Notes: generated by a model from the letters alone, not told the origin. Shown: positions 1 through 8,250, numbered from the stretch's first letter. The stretch: 64,000 nucleotides of DNA from JANQRZ01 sp965214485 (GCA_965214485.1 CBDCBW010000003.1:1-64000), one strand, 5' to 3'. Made by a program: numbers and translations.

Positions 1-117
1 GGGGCACAGCCCCTTGAAGTTGGAGCCGGCCTTTTTGAGCCGGACGTAGTCGCTTACCACGTCCACGACATCGGTGGCGGCCTTGACCTCTTCGACCTTG
101 TCTTCGGGGATGCGCAT
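1..117 (-). CDS. dnaG: DNA primase DnaG, N-terminal fragment
   Basis: Only the first 39 codons lie in the window; the gene continues beyond position 1. The product would be the replicative primase that makes RNA primers at the fork. The visible residues start MRIPEDKVEEVKAATDVVDV, followed by a VSDYVRLKKAG stretch and a GLCP end. This matches the usual DnaG N-terminus leading into the CHC2 zinc finger, and Cys38 would be its first zinc ligand. The ATG at 117 fits the normal family start. A palindromic repeat and the MOSC gene lie upstream on the same strand. The identification rests on a short but characteristic segment. Confidence 0.85.
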   Translation of the reverse strand, partial: MRIPEDKVEEVKAATDVVDVVSDYVRLKKAGSNFKGLCP

Positions 118-170
118 GGGTTGCTTCTGGGCCGGTGCCGGGGCGGCGCGTCCTCGGCAGAACTCCAATA

Positions 171-240
171 GTCATCCCCGCGCCGGCGGGGAGCCACAGG
201 GTTTGCAAGTCCGGTGGGTCCCCGCCTGCGCGGAGATGAC
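171..240. repeat. Palindromic repeat, family A (GTCATCCCCG ends)
   Basis: This 70-bp element begins GTCATCCCCG and ends CGGAGATGAC, with inner complementary segments rich in CCCGC/GCGGG. It lies between the MOSC gene and dnaG. Two other copies are at 23070-23140 and 31270-31340. It resembles the short GTCATCCCCGCG palindromes scattered in many bacterial genomes. Confidence 0.8.
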
Positions 241-288
241 GGGTAAAGGTTTTTACTGGAGGCTCCTACGCACCACCCTCCGCCGCGT

Positions 289-765
289 TCACACCGGACG
301 AAGCGCGTCGCCGACACGGACCGTGCCCTCGGTCAGCACCTCGGCGCGCAAGCCGCCGCGCCCGACGAGCGCCTCGAAGATCGCCGCCTGCCCGGTGACG
401 CGGACGAGGTACTTGCACGGCGCGCACACCCGCACGCCGCGCAGCCGCACCTCGCCGACCGTGAACGCCCGCTTCTTCAACTCGGCGAGCGGCACGCCGC
501 GCACGACGAGGTTCCGCCGGTGCTCGCCGGCCGAGACCCGGACCCCGAACTCGGCCTCCGCCGCGCCGAGCGCCTCGGCCTCGATGAGCGTGACCTCGCG
601 GCCCGGGCCGGGCCAGCGGCTGAACGCGCCCTCGCCGTGGAAGTAGCGGTCGCCCTCCAACCCGCGTCCCGGCACCGCGCGGACCGCCTCGACCGACCAC
701 ACCGGTGCCTTCGCCTCGGGCGCGGTGAAGATCGCTTCGAGCGTGCCGGTCCAATCGGAGTCCAT
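289..765 (-). CDS. MOSC domain-containing protein
   Basis: This is a 158-residue single-domain protein. MOSC domains occur in molybdenum cofactor sulfurases and in YiiM/YuaD-type N-hydroxylated base reductases; small stand-alone versions have mostly unproven substrates. Recognisable features are GRGLEGDRYF near residues 34-42, EHRRNLV at 81-87, and VRVCAPCKYL with Cys114 and Cys117, where the family carries its conserved cysteine. No beta-barrel partner or ferredoxin domain is attached. The ATG at 765 follows a short gap from the lipoprotein gene on the same strand. The domain call is firm and the substrate is unknown. Confidence 0.82.
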   Translation of the reverse strand: MDSDWTGTLEAIFTAPEAKAPVWSVEAVRAVPGRGLEGDRYFHGEGAFSRWPGPGREVTLIEAEALGAAEAEFGVRVSAGEHRRNLVVRGVPLAELKKRAFTVGEVRLRGVRVCAPCKYLVRVTGQAAIFEALVGRGGLRAEVLTEGTVRVGDALRPV

Positions 766-800
766 GCTCGAAGGTACCGCGTGCCTGGGAGCCCGGCGTA

Positions 801-838
801 AACGGAAACCGCCCGACCTGCGCGTGCAGGCCGGGCGG
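801..838 (-). terminator. Rho-independent terminator after the lipoprotein gene
   Basis: Read on the minus strand, a 13-bp stem (CCGCCCGGCCTGC paired with GCAGGTCGGGCGG, one wobble) closes on a four-base loop. It is followed by TTTCCGTTT, about 25 bases after the stop codon of the lipoprotein gene. Confidence 0.7.
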
Positions 839-860
839 CTGGACCGCGGGGTCGGTCGCC

Positions 861-2378
861 TTAGAAGTCCATCGTGACCACGTCCTCGGTCAGCCCGCCG
901 CCGACGGAGGAGCGCGTGAGCTGGTAGTTGCCGTTCGGGCTGCTCACGGAGATCGTGATCGTCTCGACCTCAGGCGGGAGCGGGAGGTCGTCCTCGCCGG
1001 CTTCGTCGCCCTGCACGACGGCGAAGGTGAACTGCGTCGTGCCGAGGCCCGGGCAGAGGTAGTCGCCGAGCTCGACGTTCACGTCGCCGACGGCCTCGAC
1101 GTTCACGCCGTCCGCGTTCACGTTGATCACCGATCCCGGCGCGAGCGGGTGCTCGAACTGGTCGGAGACGGTGTAGGTATAGCCCTGCAGCTCCAGGCCC
1201 GGCGTGTCGAGCGACACCGTCGTTCGGCCCGAGAACAGGATGGGCGTGGACGCCTCGATGATCTGCTGGTTCATGTCCGCCGTGCTCGCGGTGACGAGCG
1301 CGTAGCCGGTGACGTCGGAGTCCGGGCAGTCGGCGGGCGGATCGCCGCTGGTCAGGGGTTCCGCCGAGATCAGCGACACCGTGGTCGTGCCCAGGCCGTC
1401 CGTCACGCCCGAGCCTTCGACGATGCCCCCGTTCGTGGTGAAGTAGACCGCCGTGCCGGGCTGCACCGGGTTGCCGTAGACGTCGCCGACGTAAGCCGTG
1501 ATCGGGTTGATCTGGCCGAAGCGGACGTAGCCGGGGAAGTTGCTGTTCCCCTCGCTGCCCGGCGTGCCGGGCGCGATGCTGAAGTGCAGGTCGTCCGGGA
1601 GGCCGCCGGTGATCGTGATGACGACGGGGAGCGACCGGATCGCATCGCCGTTCTGGTTCGTGGCCGTGGCGAGCGCCTGGACGGTCCCGGCGCGGGTGCC
1701 GCTCGAGATCGTCGTCTGCACGCGGCCCGAGGCGTCGGTCCGCTTCACGGTCGGCGCGATGAACTCGCCGCCGCCGGGGCCGCTGGCGATCGAGAAGTTC
1801 ACGTCGACGGCGTTCGCGTCGTCCACGGGGTTGCCCGCCGCGTCGAGGACGACGAAGGTGAGGGTCGCCGTTTCGTCGGCCCCGGCTCCGGTGACGCCGA
1901 TGGCCTCGGAGGAACGCCGGACGAGCGTGATGCTCGCCGCCGGACCCGAGGGCTCGTTGGCTCCCTCGTCGATGCCGCCGCCGTCGCCGTTGCCGCCGCC
2001 GCCGTCGCCACCGCCGCCGCCGTTGTCATCCTCCCCGGAGCGGGACTCCAGCACGATGTCCGGGACCGCGACCTCCTGCGAGACGACAGCGGCGACCTCG
2101 ATCCGGCGCTCGGTGTAGCCGCGCGCGAAAACCTGGAGGGGGATCATCGCCCCCGTGCTGTCGGCGCTGACGGCGAGGGAGAAGAACCCGTTGGCGTCGG
2201 TCGTGGCCGACTGGCCGGTCCCGACGACGTTGACGGTGGCCGCCTCGATGGCCTCGTTCGAGCGCGAGTCAACGACGCTGCCGAGGAGGGTGGTGGTGCC
2301 GCCCTCGTCGCTGGAGTCGCAGCCGGCGACGAGGCCGAGCAGGAGGACGAGGGACAGGGGGCGTATGCGGATCAGCAT
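861..2378 (-). CDS. Secreted lipoprotein with regulatory-like and Big-1 Ig-like domains
   Basis: This 505-residue protein starts with a lipoprotein signal whose lipobox LVAGC places the acylated cysteine at residue 20. A carboxypeptidase-regulatory-like beta-sandwich follows at about 28-115 (GSVVDSRSNEAIEAATVNV). Next come a low-complexity Gly/Asp/Asn linker at about 117-140 and one or more bacterial Ig-like (Big-1) repeats, with VVLDAAGNPVDDANAVDV and a second AYVDVYGNP-type unit near 290. The architecture suggests a surface-anchored or outer-membrane adhesin-like protein. A strong terminator follows. No enzymatic motif is visible. Confidence 0.75.
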   Translation of the reverse strand: MLIRIRPLSLVLLLGLVAGCDSSDEGGTTTLLGSVVDSRSNEAIEAATVNVVGTGQSATTDANGFFSLAVSADSTGAMIPLQVFARGYTERRIEVAAVVSQEVAVPDIVLESRSGEDDNGGGGGDGGGGNGDGGGIDEGANEPSGPAASITLVRRSSEAIGVTGAGADETATLTFVVLDAAGNPVDDANAVDVNFSIASGPGGGEFIAPTVKRTDASGRVQTTISSGTRAGTVQALATATNQNGDAIRSLPVVITITGGLPDDLHFSIAPGTPGSEGNSNFPGYVRFGQINPITAYVGDVYGNPVQPGTAVYFTTNGGIVEGSGVTDGLGTTTVSLISAEPLTSGDPPADCPDSDVTGYALVTASTADMNQQIIEASTPILFSGRTTVSLDTPGLELQGYTYTVSDQFEHPLAPGSVINVNADGVNVEAVGDVNVELGDYLCPGLGTTQFTFAVVQGDEAGEDDLPLPPEVETITISVSSPNGNYQLTRSSVGGGLTEDVVTMDF

Positions 2379-2578
2379 GGGCGTGGGGCTTTGGACGAAG
2401 CACGTGGTGGGGCTGGCCGCCGCGGGTCCCGGTGTAGGCTTCGGCGGTCCGTAGCCCGTATCGTCCAGCCGCGCTCCGACCTTTATTTGTGCACGCTGCT
2501 TTCTTGCCGCCCTCTCGGCCCGAGGCCGCCCCGGTCCGCACGGTGGCCGCTCTGCGAACGATGTCCGCTCCGCGTCGG

Positions 2579-2586
2579 TAGCTTTG
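2579..2586 (+). promoter_or_regulatory. Possible Bacteroidota-type -7 box for osmC
   Basis: TAGCTTTG matches the TAnnTTTG -7 consensus of Bacteroidota housekeeping promoters and lies 43 bases before the osmC-like ATG. I see no clear -33 TTTG box, so this is tentative. Confidence 0.25.
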
Positions 2587-2629
2587 CGCCCTTCCCTCGC
2601 CCGACGCCGCCTCGCCCTCCCCCGACGCC

Positions 2630-3103
2630 ATGGACTCCCCCAGCGCCCCCGACGACTTCGCCGAGGTCTTCGACCACCGCGTCACCGTCCACACGCCCGC
2701 CACTGGGTTCCGCACCGGCGTCGCCGTCCGCCAGCACACGCTCGTCGCCGACGAGCCGGAGGCCGCCGGCGGGACCGACCAGGGGCCGACGCCCTACGAC
2801 CTCCTCGGCGCGGCCCTCGGGACGTGCACCGCGATGACGCTGCGGATGTACGCCGACGGCAAGGGCTGGCCGCTCGAAGGCGTCACCGTCCACGTCGAGC
2901 ACGACCGCCTTCACGCCGCCGACTGCGCGACGTGCGAGACGGAGGACGGAAAGATCGACCGCCTCCGCCGGACCCTCACCCTCGACGGCCCGCTCGGCGA
3001 CGAGCAGCGCGCGCGCCTCGTCGAAATCGCCGACCGCTGCCCGGTCCACCGCACGCTCGAAGGCGAGATCGTGATCGAGACCGGGCTGGCTGCCTCGGCC
3101 TAG
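2630..3103 (+). CDS. OsmC/Ohr family peroxidase-like protein
   Basis: This 157-residue protein belongs to the OsmC fold, whose members reduce organic hydroperoxides through two cysteines at the dimer interface. The two expected cysteines are present: Cys66 in LGTCTAMT and Cys137 in the C-terminal RCPVHRTLE motif. Two further cysteines (99 and 102, CATC) are unusual and could bind metal or form a disulfide. It is about the family's normal size and has no signal peptide, so it should be cytosolic. The kynureninase-like gene begins 30 bases downstream, so the two may be co-transcribed. Specificity between OsmC, Ohr and the YhfA-like subgroup is not resolved. Confidence 0.85.
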   Translation: MDSPSAPDDFAEVFDHRVTVHTPATGFRTGVAVRQHTLVADEPEAAGGTDQGPTPYDLLGAALGTCTAMTLRMYADGKGWPLEGVTVHVEHDRLHAADCATCETEDGKIDRLRRTLTLDGPLGDEQRARLVEIADRCPVHRTLEGEIVIETGLAASA

Positions 3104-3133
3104 CGCTCTCCGCACCCGCTCTCCCCTCCCCCG

Positions 3134-4366
3134 ATGCTACGCGACCACTTCTTTCTGCCCGGCCCTCCGGGTGCTGCCGAGCTCCGCGCCTTCACGCACG
3201 GGCTGATGCCGAAGACGGTCCCGGCGATGATGGAGGGCTTCGTCGAGGACTGGCGCGCGCGCGGCGTGGACGCCTGGAATGAGGTCCCGAACCGCTGGCA
3301 GCCGCACTCCGGCACCACCGTGGGGTGGTGGACGCTGCCCGACTACCTCGGCGACGCGTTCGTGGCTCCGCTCCTCGGGGCGACGGCCGGAAGCTGCATC
3401 ATGCAGCCGCACGTGCACTGGACCGTGCAGTGCCTCCTCTCGTGCCCCGAGCCGTTCGCCCACGGCCGCGAGGTGGTGGTGACCGAGAACGAATTTCCGT
3501 CGGTGCTGCACTCGGTCCAGCAGTGGCAGACCCTGCGCGACCTCGAGGCCCGCATCGTCCCGAGCGGGCCCGGTGGGTTCGTCGACCGCGAGGCCGTGCT
3601 CAGTGCGATTGGGCCGAAGACGGCGCTCGTCCTCCTCAGCCACGTCGGCTTCACGACGGGCGAGCGCCTCGGCCACGGCTTCCTCCGCGCCGTCGGTGAG
3701 CGCGCCCACGCCCACGGCGCGCTCCTCGCCCTCGACGGCTACCACGCGGCCTCGACGATGCCCGTCGACGTGCCCGAGACGGGGGCCGACGTGTACTTCG
3801 GCGGCCTGCTCAAAGAAGCCTGCGGCTCGGCGGGGAACGCCTACCTCTGGGTCCGCCCCGGCCTCTCGCTCACCCCGCGCCTCGCCGGGTGGTTCGCCGA
3901 CGCCGACCCGTTCGGGTTCAACGTCTCGCCCGAGCCGCACCCCGAGGTGCGCCGCCGGTTCCTCGGCGGGACGACGGCGGTGGCCTCGCTCTACCACGCC
4001 GTCGAGGGCGTCCGCCTCCTGCTCGGCGCGGGGCTCGGTGCCGTGCGCGACCACTCGCTCGCGCTCACCGCGCGCTGCATCGAGCGGGCCGAGGCGGCCG
4101 GGCTGCGCCTCCGCTCGCCGCGCGAAGCCGAGCGCCGCGGCGCGATGGTCATCCTCGAGGCCGAGCACGCGGACCGGCTGTGCGCGTGGCTCAAAGACCG
4201 GCACGTCTATACCGACAGCCGGCAGGGCCGCTACCTCCGCCTCGCCCCCTTCGTCTGGAACACGGCGGGCGACGTGGACCGCGCCTTCGACGCCGTCGCA
4301 GAGGCCGTCGCGGGCGGCGCGTACCTCCGGCACGAGGCCCCGGCGGAGGCCGGCCCGGTGACCTAA
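3134..4366 (+). CDS. PLP-dependent aminotransferase class V, kynureninase-like
   Basis: This 410-residue fold-type I PLP enzyme resembles kynureninases and other class V aminotransferases. An AGSCIMQPHVHW segment near 85-96 sits where the phosphate-binding loop is expected. ALDGYHAAST near 199-208 supplies the cofactor-stacking Asp201 and His204. Lys227 in GGLLKEACGSAGN is the likely Schiff-base lysine. The length is close to bacterial kynureninase (about 400-420), and the C-terminal small domain carries RYLRLAPFVWN. No other tryptophan-degradation gene is nearby, and the only close neighbour is the osmC-like gene. The family call is good; substrate assignment to kynurenine is an inference. 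Confidence 0.72.
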   Translation: MLRDHFFLPGPPGAAELRAFTHGLMPKTVPAMMEGFVEDWRARGVDAWNEVPNRWQPHSGTTVGWWTLPDYLGDAFVAPLLGATAGSCIMQPHVHWTVQCLLSCPEPFAHGREVVVTENEFPSVLHSVQQWQTLRDLEARIVPSGPGGFVDREAVLSAIGPKTALVLLSHVGFTTGERLGHGFLRAVGERAHAHGALLALDGYHAASTMPVDVPETGADVYFGGLLKEACGSAGNAYLWVRPGLSLTPRLAGWFADADPFGFNVSPEPHPEVRRRFLGGTTAVASLYHAVEGVRLLLGAGLGAVRDHSLALTARCIERAEAAGLRLRSPREAERRGAMVILEAEHADRLCAWLKDRHVYTDSRQGRYLRLAPFVWNTAGDVDRAFDAVAEAVAGGAYLRHEAPAEAGPVT

Positions 4367-4752
4367 TCGCGCCGGCCTCTTCCGAGCGAGGACCCGGGGT
4401 AACCCCTAGCTCGGCCTACGGCTTCTCCCTTCCGTAACTACCGGACCAGTTACGATAGGAACCAGTTAAGCCCCGGCCCGGGCCGGTCGATAGAGGGCCG
4501 CCGCCCTGTCTTTCCGGGGGCGTGGGAGCGGGCGTCGGCTTCACTCTCGGCATTTGGTAAAGGGCGTAGCGCGTTCTGCTGGCCCGTTTAAGCGGATTGG
4601 TCGGCTCCGCCGTCCCCTCGTGCCGGGCGAGAGGGAGCGAGAGCCAGGTCGTGCCGGGCTGCGTGAAGAGGCGATGTGGCACCCTCCTTGTCGAAGGAGC
4701 AGGCAGTGCACACCGAGTGCTCCACACCGAACGCCTCCCAGCCCCGACGACC
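4367..4752. other. Gap of 386 bp without a recognised gene
   Basis: No convincing coding sequence is present. A small hairpin (GTAACT paired with AGTTAC, 4434-4453) is followed by a second ACCAGTTA copy at about 4462, which could be an operator-like repeat. A C/G-rich inverted sequence lies around 4471-4525. The segment is probably the leader of the membrane-protein and sigma-factor genes downstream. Confidence 0.35.
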
Positions 4753-4986
4753 ATGCGCGACTTCTTCCTCCACTACGCGGTCCTGACCGGCATTTTGTTC
4801 TTCGTAGGCCGGCTGCACGTCTTTCCGTCGCTGGCAGAAGCCTTCCTGGCCGGCGTGCTCGCCACGGCCACGGTCGCTGCCGCGCTGTCCGCTCTCGACC
4901 GGCTCGGTGCCACTCCGAAGTTCCCCCACGCGCCGCCTGCCGAGGCGTCGCCTGCCGAGGCCCGCTCGACCGGCCGCGACGCCTGA
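4753..4986 (+). CDS. Small hydrophobic membrane protein
   Basis: This predicted 77-residue protein begins MRDFFLHYAVLTG and has two hydrophobic stretches (about residues 5-20 and 27-46). They are followed by a Pro/Ala/Glu-rich tail with a near-repeat of PAEASPAEA. It lies 53 bases ahead of the sigma-factor start on the same strand and could be part of its transcription unit. I do not recognise the family. The reading frame is open further upstream, but the hydrophobic segment supports this ATG. Confidence 0.45.
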   Translation: MRDFFLHYAVLTGILFFVGRLHVFPSLAEAFLAGVLATATVAAALSALDRLGATPKFPHAPPAEASPAEARSTGRDA

Positions 4987-5039
4987 CTCTTCCCCACCAC
5001 CCCGAGCCGTCCCGATGGGCGGCCCAAGCCCTCCTCCTC

Positions 5040-5804
5040 ATGGCCTACGAGCTCCAACCTGCCGCCGCACGCCACGCCGCCGACCCGTCCCCCCGGAACC
5101 GACAGGCCGTCGCCGTGGCGGCCTACCCGCTCGTCCGCTCGATGGCGCGGCGCATCACGCTGCCGGACCACCCCCTCGCCACGCGCGAGGACCTCGTCAA
5201 CGCCGGCATGTTCGGGATGCTGCAAGCGCTCGACAACTACGACGCCGAGCGCGGCACCTCGTTCGCCTCGTTCGCCTACGCCCGCATCCGGGGGGCCTTC
5301 ATCGACTTTCTCCGCACGATCGACCTCTTGAGCCGAGACCGCCGCCGCCGCGTGGCCGAGGCTCAGCTCGCCGCCTCCCAGCTCCAGCAGGAGCTCGGCG
5401 GCGAGCCGCACGCGCAGCAGGTCGCCGAGCACCTCGGCCTCTCGATAGCGGACTACCACGGCCTGCTCTCGGACGCCCAGCGCCGCTTCACAATGTCGCT
5501 CCACGACGAGCACCGCAACGAGCGCGGGCGCGGCGTCGCCCCGCTCGAGTCGATCCCGCACCCGGCTCCGGCCGAGGAGCAGGAGCGCTTCGAGCGGCAC
5601 TCGCTCTACGAGCACGTCGCCCGCCTCATCAAGCAGTTCCCCGAGCGCGAGCAGCGCATCGTCTCGCTCTACTACTTCGAGAACCTCACGCTGCGCGAGA
5701 TCGCCGGCCTGCTGAGCCTGACCGAGGCCCGCATCTCGCAGATCCTCTCGAAGACCCTGCGGACGCTGCGCGGCCAGCTGCTGGAGACCCGCACGGCGGC
5801 CTGA
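5040..5804 (+). CDS. RNA polymerase sigma factor, FliA/WhiG (sigma-28) type
   Basis: This 254-residue sigma-70 family protein lacks region 1.1. Region 2 spans roughly residues 45-105, with LVNAGMFGMLQALDNYD and FASFAYARIRGAFIDFLR. A short region 3 lies near 110-160. Region 4 is at about 190-245, with LREIAGLLSLTEARISQIL as the helix-turn-helix. This layout matches FliA, WhiG and SigF/SigB-like alternative factors. The ATG at 5040 was chosen because the conserved domain begins soon after it and the upstream frame shows no conservation. No flagellar or chemotaxis gene is present in the window, so it may direct a non-flagellar regulon. A hairpin terminator follows. Confidence 0.85.
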   Translation: MAYELQPAAARHAADPSPRNRQAVAVAAYPLVRSMARRITLPDHPLATREDLVNAGMFGMLQALDNYDAERGTSFASFAYARIRGAFIDFLRTIDLLSRDRRRRVAEAQLAASQLQQELGGEPHAQQVAEHLGLSIADYHGLLSDAQRRFTMSLHDEHRNERGRGVAPLESIPHPAPAEEQERFERHSLYEHVARLIKQFPEREQRIVSLYYFENLTLREIAGLLSLTEARISQILSKTLRTLRGQLLETRTAA

Positions 5805-5831
5805 GCCTGAGCCTCACCCCCCACCACCAGG

Positions 5832-5862
5832 AAGCGGAGGTGCCCACGCGGTGCCTCCGCTT
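5832..5862. terminator. Bidirectional terminator between convergent genes
   Basis: AAGCGGAGG (5832-5840) pairs with CCTCCGCTT (5854-5862) and is followed by TTCCTTT on the plus strand. It lies between the sigma-factor stop and the convergent glycosyltransferase stop. Confidence 0.65.
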
Positions 5863-5866
5863 TCCT

Positions 5867-6985
5867 TTAGGCCGCGAGCGCGCCGAGCAGCGCATCGTAG
5901 GCGCGGACGTGGGTCGGCCACGCGAGGTGCTCGGGGATGGCGGCGAGGACGGGCTCGGGGAGGGGGCGCTCCTCGCCGGCGAGGAGGCGGCGGAGGATGT
6001 CGAAGAGGTCGTCCTGGTCTTGGTAGAGAATCGGCGCGTGCAGGAGCGGGCGGTGGAGATGGGCGGGGACGAGCTCGGGGTACGTCAGCCGGTTCGGGAG
6101 GAGCGGGTGGCAGCCGCAGCGGACCGCCTCCATCATGGCGATGCCGAAGAACTCGTGCCGCGCAGTCGAGACGACGAGGTCGGCGCGGTGGAGCAGCCCG
6201 GCGTACTCGGCCAAGTCCTCGGCGTAGCCGTAGTGGAGGATGCGGTCGGCGTAGCGGCGGAAGGCCGTCTCGAAGGCGGGCGGCTGCACCTCGAAGCGCT
6301 CGCCGGCGAGGATCAGCCGGAAGGCGCACCCCGCGTCGTCGAGCCGGTTCATCGTGCGGAAGAACGCCTCGGGGTTCTTGTCGTGCTCCCACCGCTGGTT
6401 CCACAGCACGATGGGCGGCCCGTCGGCGCGCCGCTGGCCGGCGTGGGCGTCGAGCGCGTCGAGGTCGAGGCCGAGGTGGAGGACGGCGCTCTTGTCGCGG
6501 AGGCGCTGGGCGGTGCGGAGGTGGGTGTAGTCCGGGAACCGGCGCAGCAGCTCGGGCAGCGCCTCGAAGAACTCGTCGTGGTGGAACTGCGAGTTGAAGA
6601 CGACGCGGTCGGCGGCGAGCGCCGAGAGGTAGTTGATGTAGGCGTAGGTGTAATCGCGCTGCTCGTCCTCGCGCAGCGGGTACGTGAGCTGGTTCTCGTG
6701 GAAGTAGAGCACGACCGGCGTCCCGGCGAAGCGGTCCCGCGTCAGCGCGAGGAACGCCGGGAGGTTGAGCATCGACGAGGCGAAGAGGACGTCCGGCTCG
6801 AACCCTTCCTCGGTGACCTCCCGCGCCTTCGCCGCGAGCGTGACGGCCCCGCCCTGCATCCGCCACTTCCAGTAGCGGTTCGCCATCCCCACCACACGGA
6901 AGGGGTGCGCGCTGTGCCGGGCCAGGCCGTCGAGGAAGCGGCGGTGCGAGCCGCCGTACCACGGCTCGAGGGCGAGGACGTTCAT
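5867..6985 (-). CDS. tRNA-queuosine mannosyltransferase-like glycosyltransferase (DUF3524 + GT1)
   Basis: The 372-residue protein has the N-terminal domain of the GTDC1/QTMAN family (formerly DUF3524): LEPWYGGSHRRFLDGLARH at about 6-24, then a WKWRMQGGA segment near 39-47 and a YFHENQLTYP motif near 94-103. The C-terminal half is a GT-B glycosyl transferase group 1 domain ending in STARHEFFGIAMMEAVRCG. In animals QTMAN mannosylates queuosine in tRNA-Asp, and bacterial homologues are annotated by similarity. It is predicted to be cytosolic. A 77-codon gene ends 4 bases upstream, suggesting co-translation. The family assignment is strong; the tRNA substrate in this organism is an inference. Confidence 0.8.
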   Translation of the reverse strand: MNVLALEPWYGGSHRRFLDGLARHSAHPFRVVGMANRYWKWRMQGGAVTLAAKAREVTEEGFEPDVLFASSMLNLPAFLALTRDRFAGTPVVLYFHENQLTYPLREDEQRDYTYAYINYLSALAADRVVFNSQFHHDEFFEALPELLRRFPDYTHLRTAQRLRDKSAVLHLGLDLDALDAHAGQRRADGPPIVLWNQRWEHDKNPEAFFRTMNRLDDAGCAFRLILAGERFEVQPPAFETAFRRYADRILHYGYAEDLAEYAGLLHRADLVVSTARHEFFGIAMMEAVRCGCHPLLPNRLTYPELVPAHLHRPLLHAPILYQDQDDLFDILRRLLAGEERPLPEPVLAAIPEHLAWPTHVRAYDALLGALAA

Positions 6986-6989
6986 CCCG

Positions 6990-7223
6990 TCACTCGCACC
7001 CTAGCTCCTGCTCGAGCTGCTCGTTCTCCTGGCTCGTCGTCGGGCGGACGACGGCGATCGTGCGGACCTGCAGGTGCTCGCGGAGCACTACGTCCCGGAC
7101 CTCCTCGGCGGTGACGGGCGTCTCCTCGCCCGCGCCGAGCTCGATCTTCCGCGTCGTCATGCGGATCGTGAGCGGGCGCTCGCTGAGGTTCTTGATGAGC
7201 ATGCCGCGGCGGTCTCGGGCCAT
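6990..7223 (-). CDS. Small protein of unknown function upstream of the glycosyltransferase
   Basis: The predicted 77-residue protein begins MARDRRGMLIKNLSERPLTI and contains an IELGAGEETPVTAEEVRD segment. It is charged and soluble, with no signal peptide. The predicted strands suggest a small beta-rich fold, but I do not recognise a family. Its stop lies 4 bases before the glycosyltransferase start, which supports it being real and co-expressed. Confidence 0.55.
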   Translation of the reverse strand: MARDRRGMLIKNLSERPLTIRMTTRKIELGAGEETPVTAEEVRDVVLREHLQVRTIAVVRPTTSQENEQLEQELGCE

Positions 7224-7341
7224 AGCGCGTCGGGGTCGGAGGGGGGAAAAGTCCGGAATCGATGCCGTAGATTCCGCGACGAAGATATCTCTCCCTCCCT
7301 CCCCCGACCCGGTGCGGACGCACGGGGCGCAGGAAAAACCC

Positions 7342-8085
7342 GTGAAGGCTCCTCTTTCCGCCGGCCCCGTCTCGCTCGCTAGGGCACTCGGACACGCGCT
7401 GCTCGGCGTGCTCTACCCGCCGCTGTGCCTCGGCTGCGAGGCCCGGCTGCCGGAGCGGACGCCGGGCCGGCAGCCGGAGGGCGAGGCTGGGCTCCCGCTC
7501 TGCCCGGCGTGCCTGCGCCGCCTCCCCCGCGCCGGCCCCAGCGCCCTCCGCCCCCGGCTCGACCGGTTCCCCGGCGCGGTCTTCGACACTGCGTTCGCGC
7601 TCTGGCTCTTCGACGAGGGCGGCACGCTCCAGCGGATTCAGCACGCGCTCAAGTACGGCAACCGCCCGACGCTCGGGCGGGAGCTCGGGCGGCTCGTCGG
7701 CCAGGCGTGGCGCGAGGCCGGGCACCGCGTCCCCGGCCTCGTCGTGCCCCTCCCGCTGCACCGGCCCCGGCGGCTGGAGCGCGGCTACAACCAGAGCGAG
7801 CGCCTCGCCGCCGGGATCGCGGCGAGCCTCGGCGCTCCGCTCCGCTCGGATCTGCTGCGCCGCACGCGCCCGACGCGCTCGCAGACCGCGCTCTCGCAGA
7901 CCGCGCGGTGGACCAACGTGGCGGGGGCCTTCGGGCTTCGGGACGAAGCCGACCTCGCCGGGCAGCGCGTCCTCCTCGTGGACGACGTGTTCACGACCGG
8001 AGCCACGGCGGTCGCGGCGGCCGCTCCGCTCCGGTCCGCCGGGGCGAGGGTCAGCCTCGCCGTGCTCGCCTGCGCCCGGGAGTAG
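7342..8085 (+). CDS. comF: ComF family phosphoribosyltransferase-like protein
   Basis: From a GTG start at 7342 (preceded by AGGA) the product is 247 residues. It has the zinc-finger pair of ComF proteins, CLGC at 29-32 and CPAC at 54-57. A type I phosphoribosyltransferase domain follows, with VPLPLHRPRRLERGYNQSE and the PRPP-binding loop LLVDDVFTTGATA near 211-223. ComF is needed for DNA transformation in Bacillus and Haemophilus, probably assisting single-strand handling after uptake. No other competence gene is nearby. An upstream extension of the frame has no conserved content. Confidence 0.85.
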   Translation: MKAPLSAGPVSLARALGHALLGVLYPPLCLGCEARLPERTPGRQPEGEAGLPLCPACLRRLPRAGPSALRPRLDRFPGAVFDTAFALWLFDEGGTLQRIQHALKYGNRPTLGRELGRLVGQAWREAGHRVPGLVVPLPLHRPRRLERGYNQSERLAAGIAASLGAPLRSDLLRRTRPTRSQTALSQTARWTNVAGAFGLRDEADLAGQRVLLVDDVFTTGATAVAAAAPLRSAGARVSLAVLACARE

Positions 8086-8219
8086 CGGCGAGCGGGGTCC
8101 GCGCCCGACCCCGTGCCCCTCAGCCGGGCACACGGCCAGCAGTTCGCTTTCGTCCCCTTGCTGCTCCCCGCGCCCCCCTCTTCCCCCGCGCCCGTTCTCT
8201 CATTCTTCCACGCCGCCGG

Positions 8220-8250
8220 TTGATCGAGTCGTGCCGGTGTTCTAACTTCC
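8220..8250 (+). promoter_or_regulatory. Candidate promoter for the nuoJ operon
   Basis: TTG (8220-8222) and TAACTTCC (8243-8250) are separated by 20 bases. This approximates the Bacteroidota -33 TTTG / -7 TAnnTTTG arrangement, 52 bases before nuoJ. The -7 box is imperfect. Confidence 0.3.

Noticed and set aside
1149..2837. Plus-strand frame across the lipoprotein gene
   Set aside because: The minus strand has a lipobox, Ig-like motifs and a matched terminator; the plus frame has no recognisable content.
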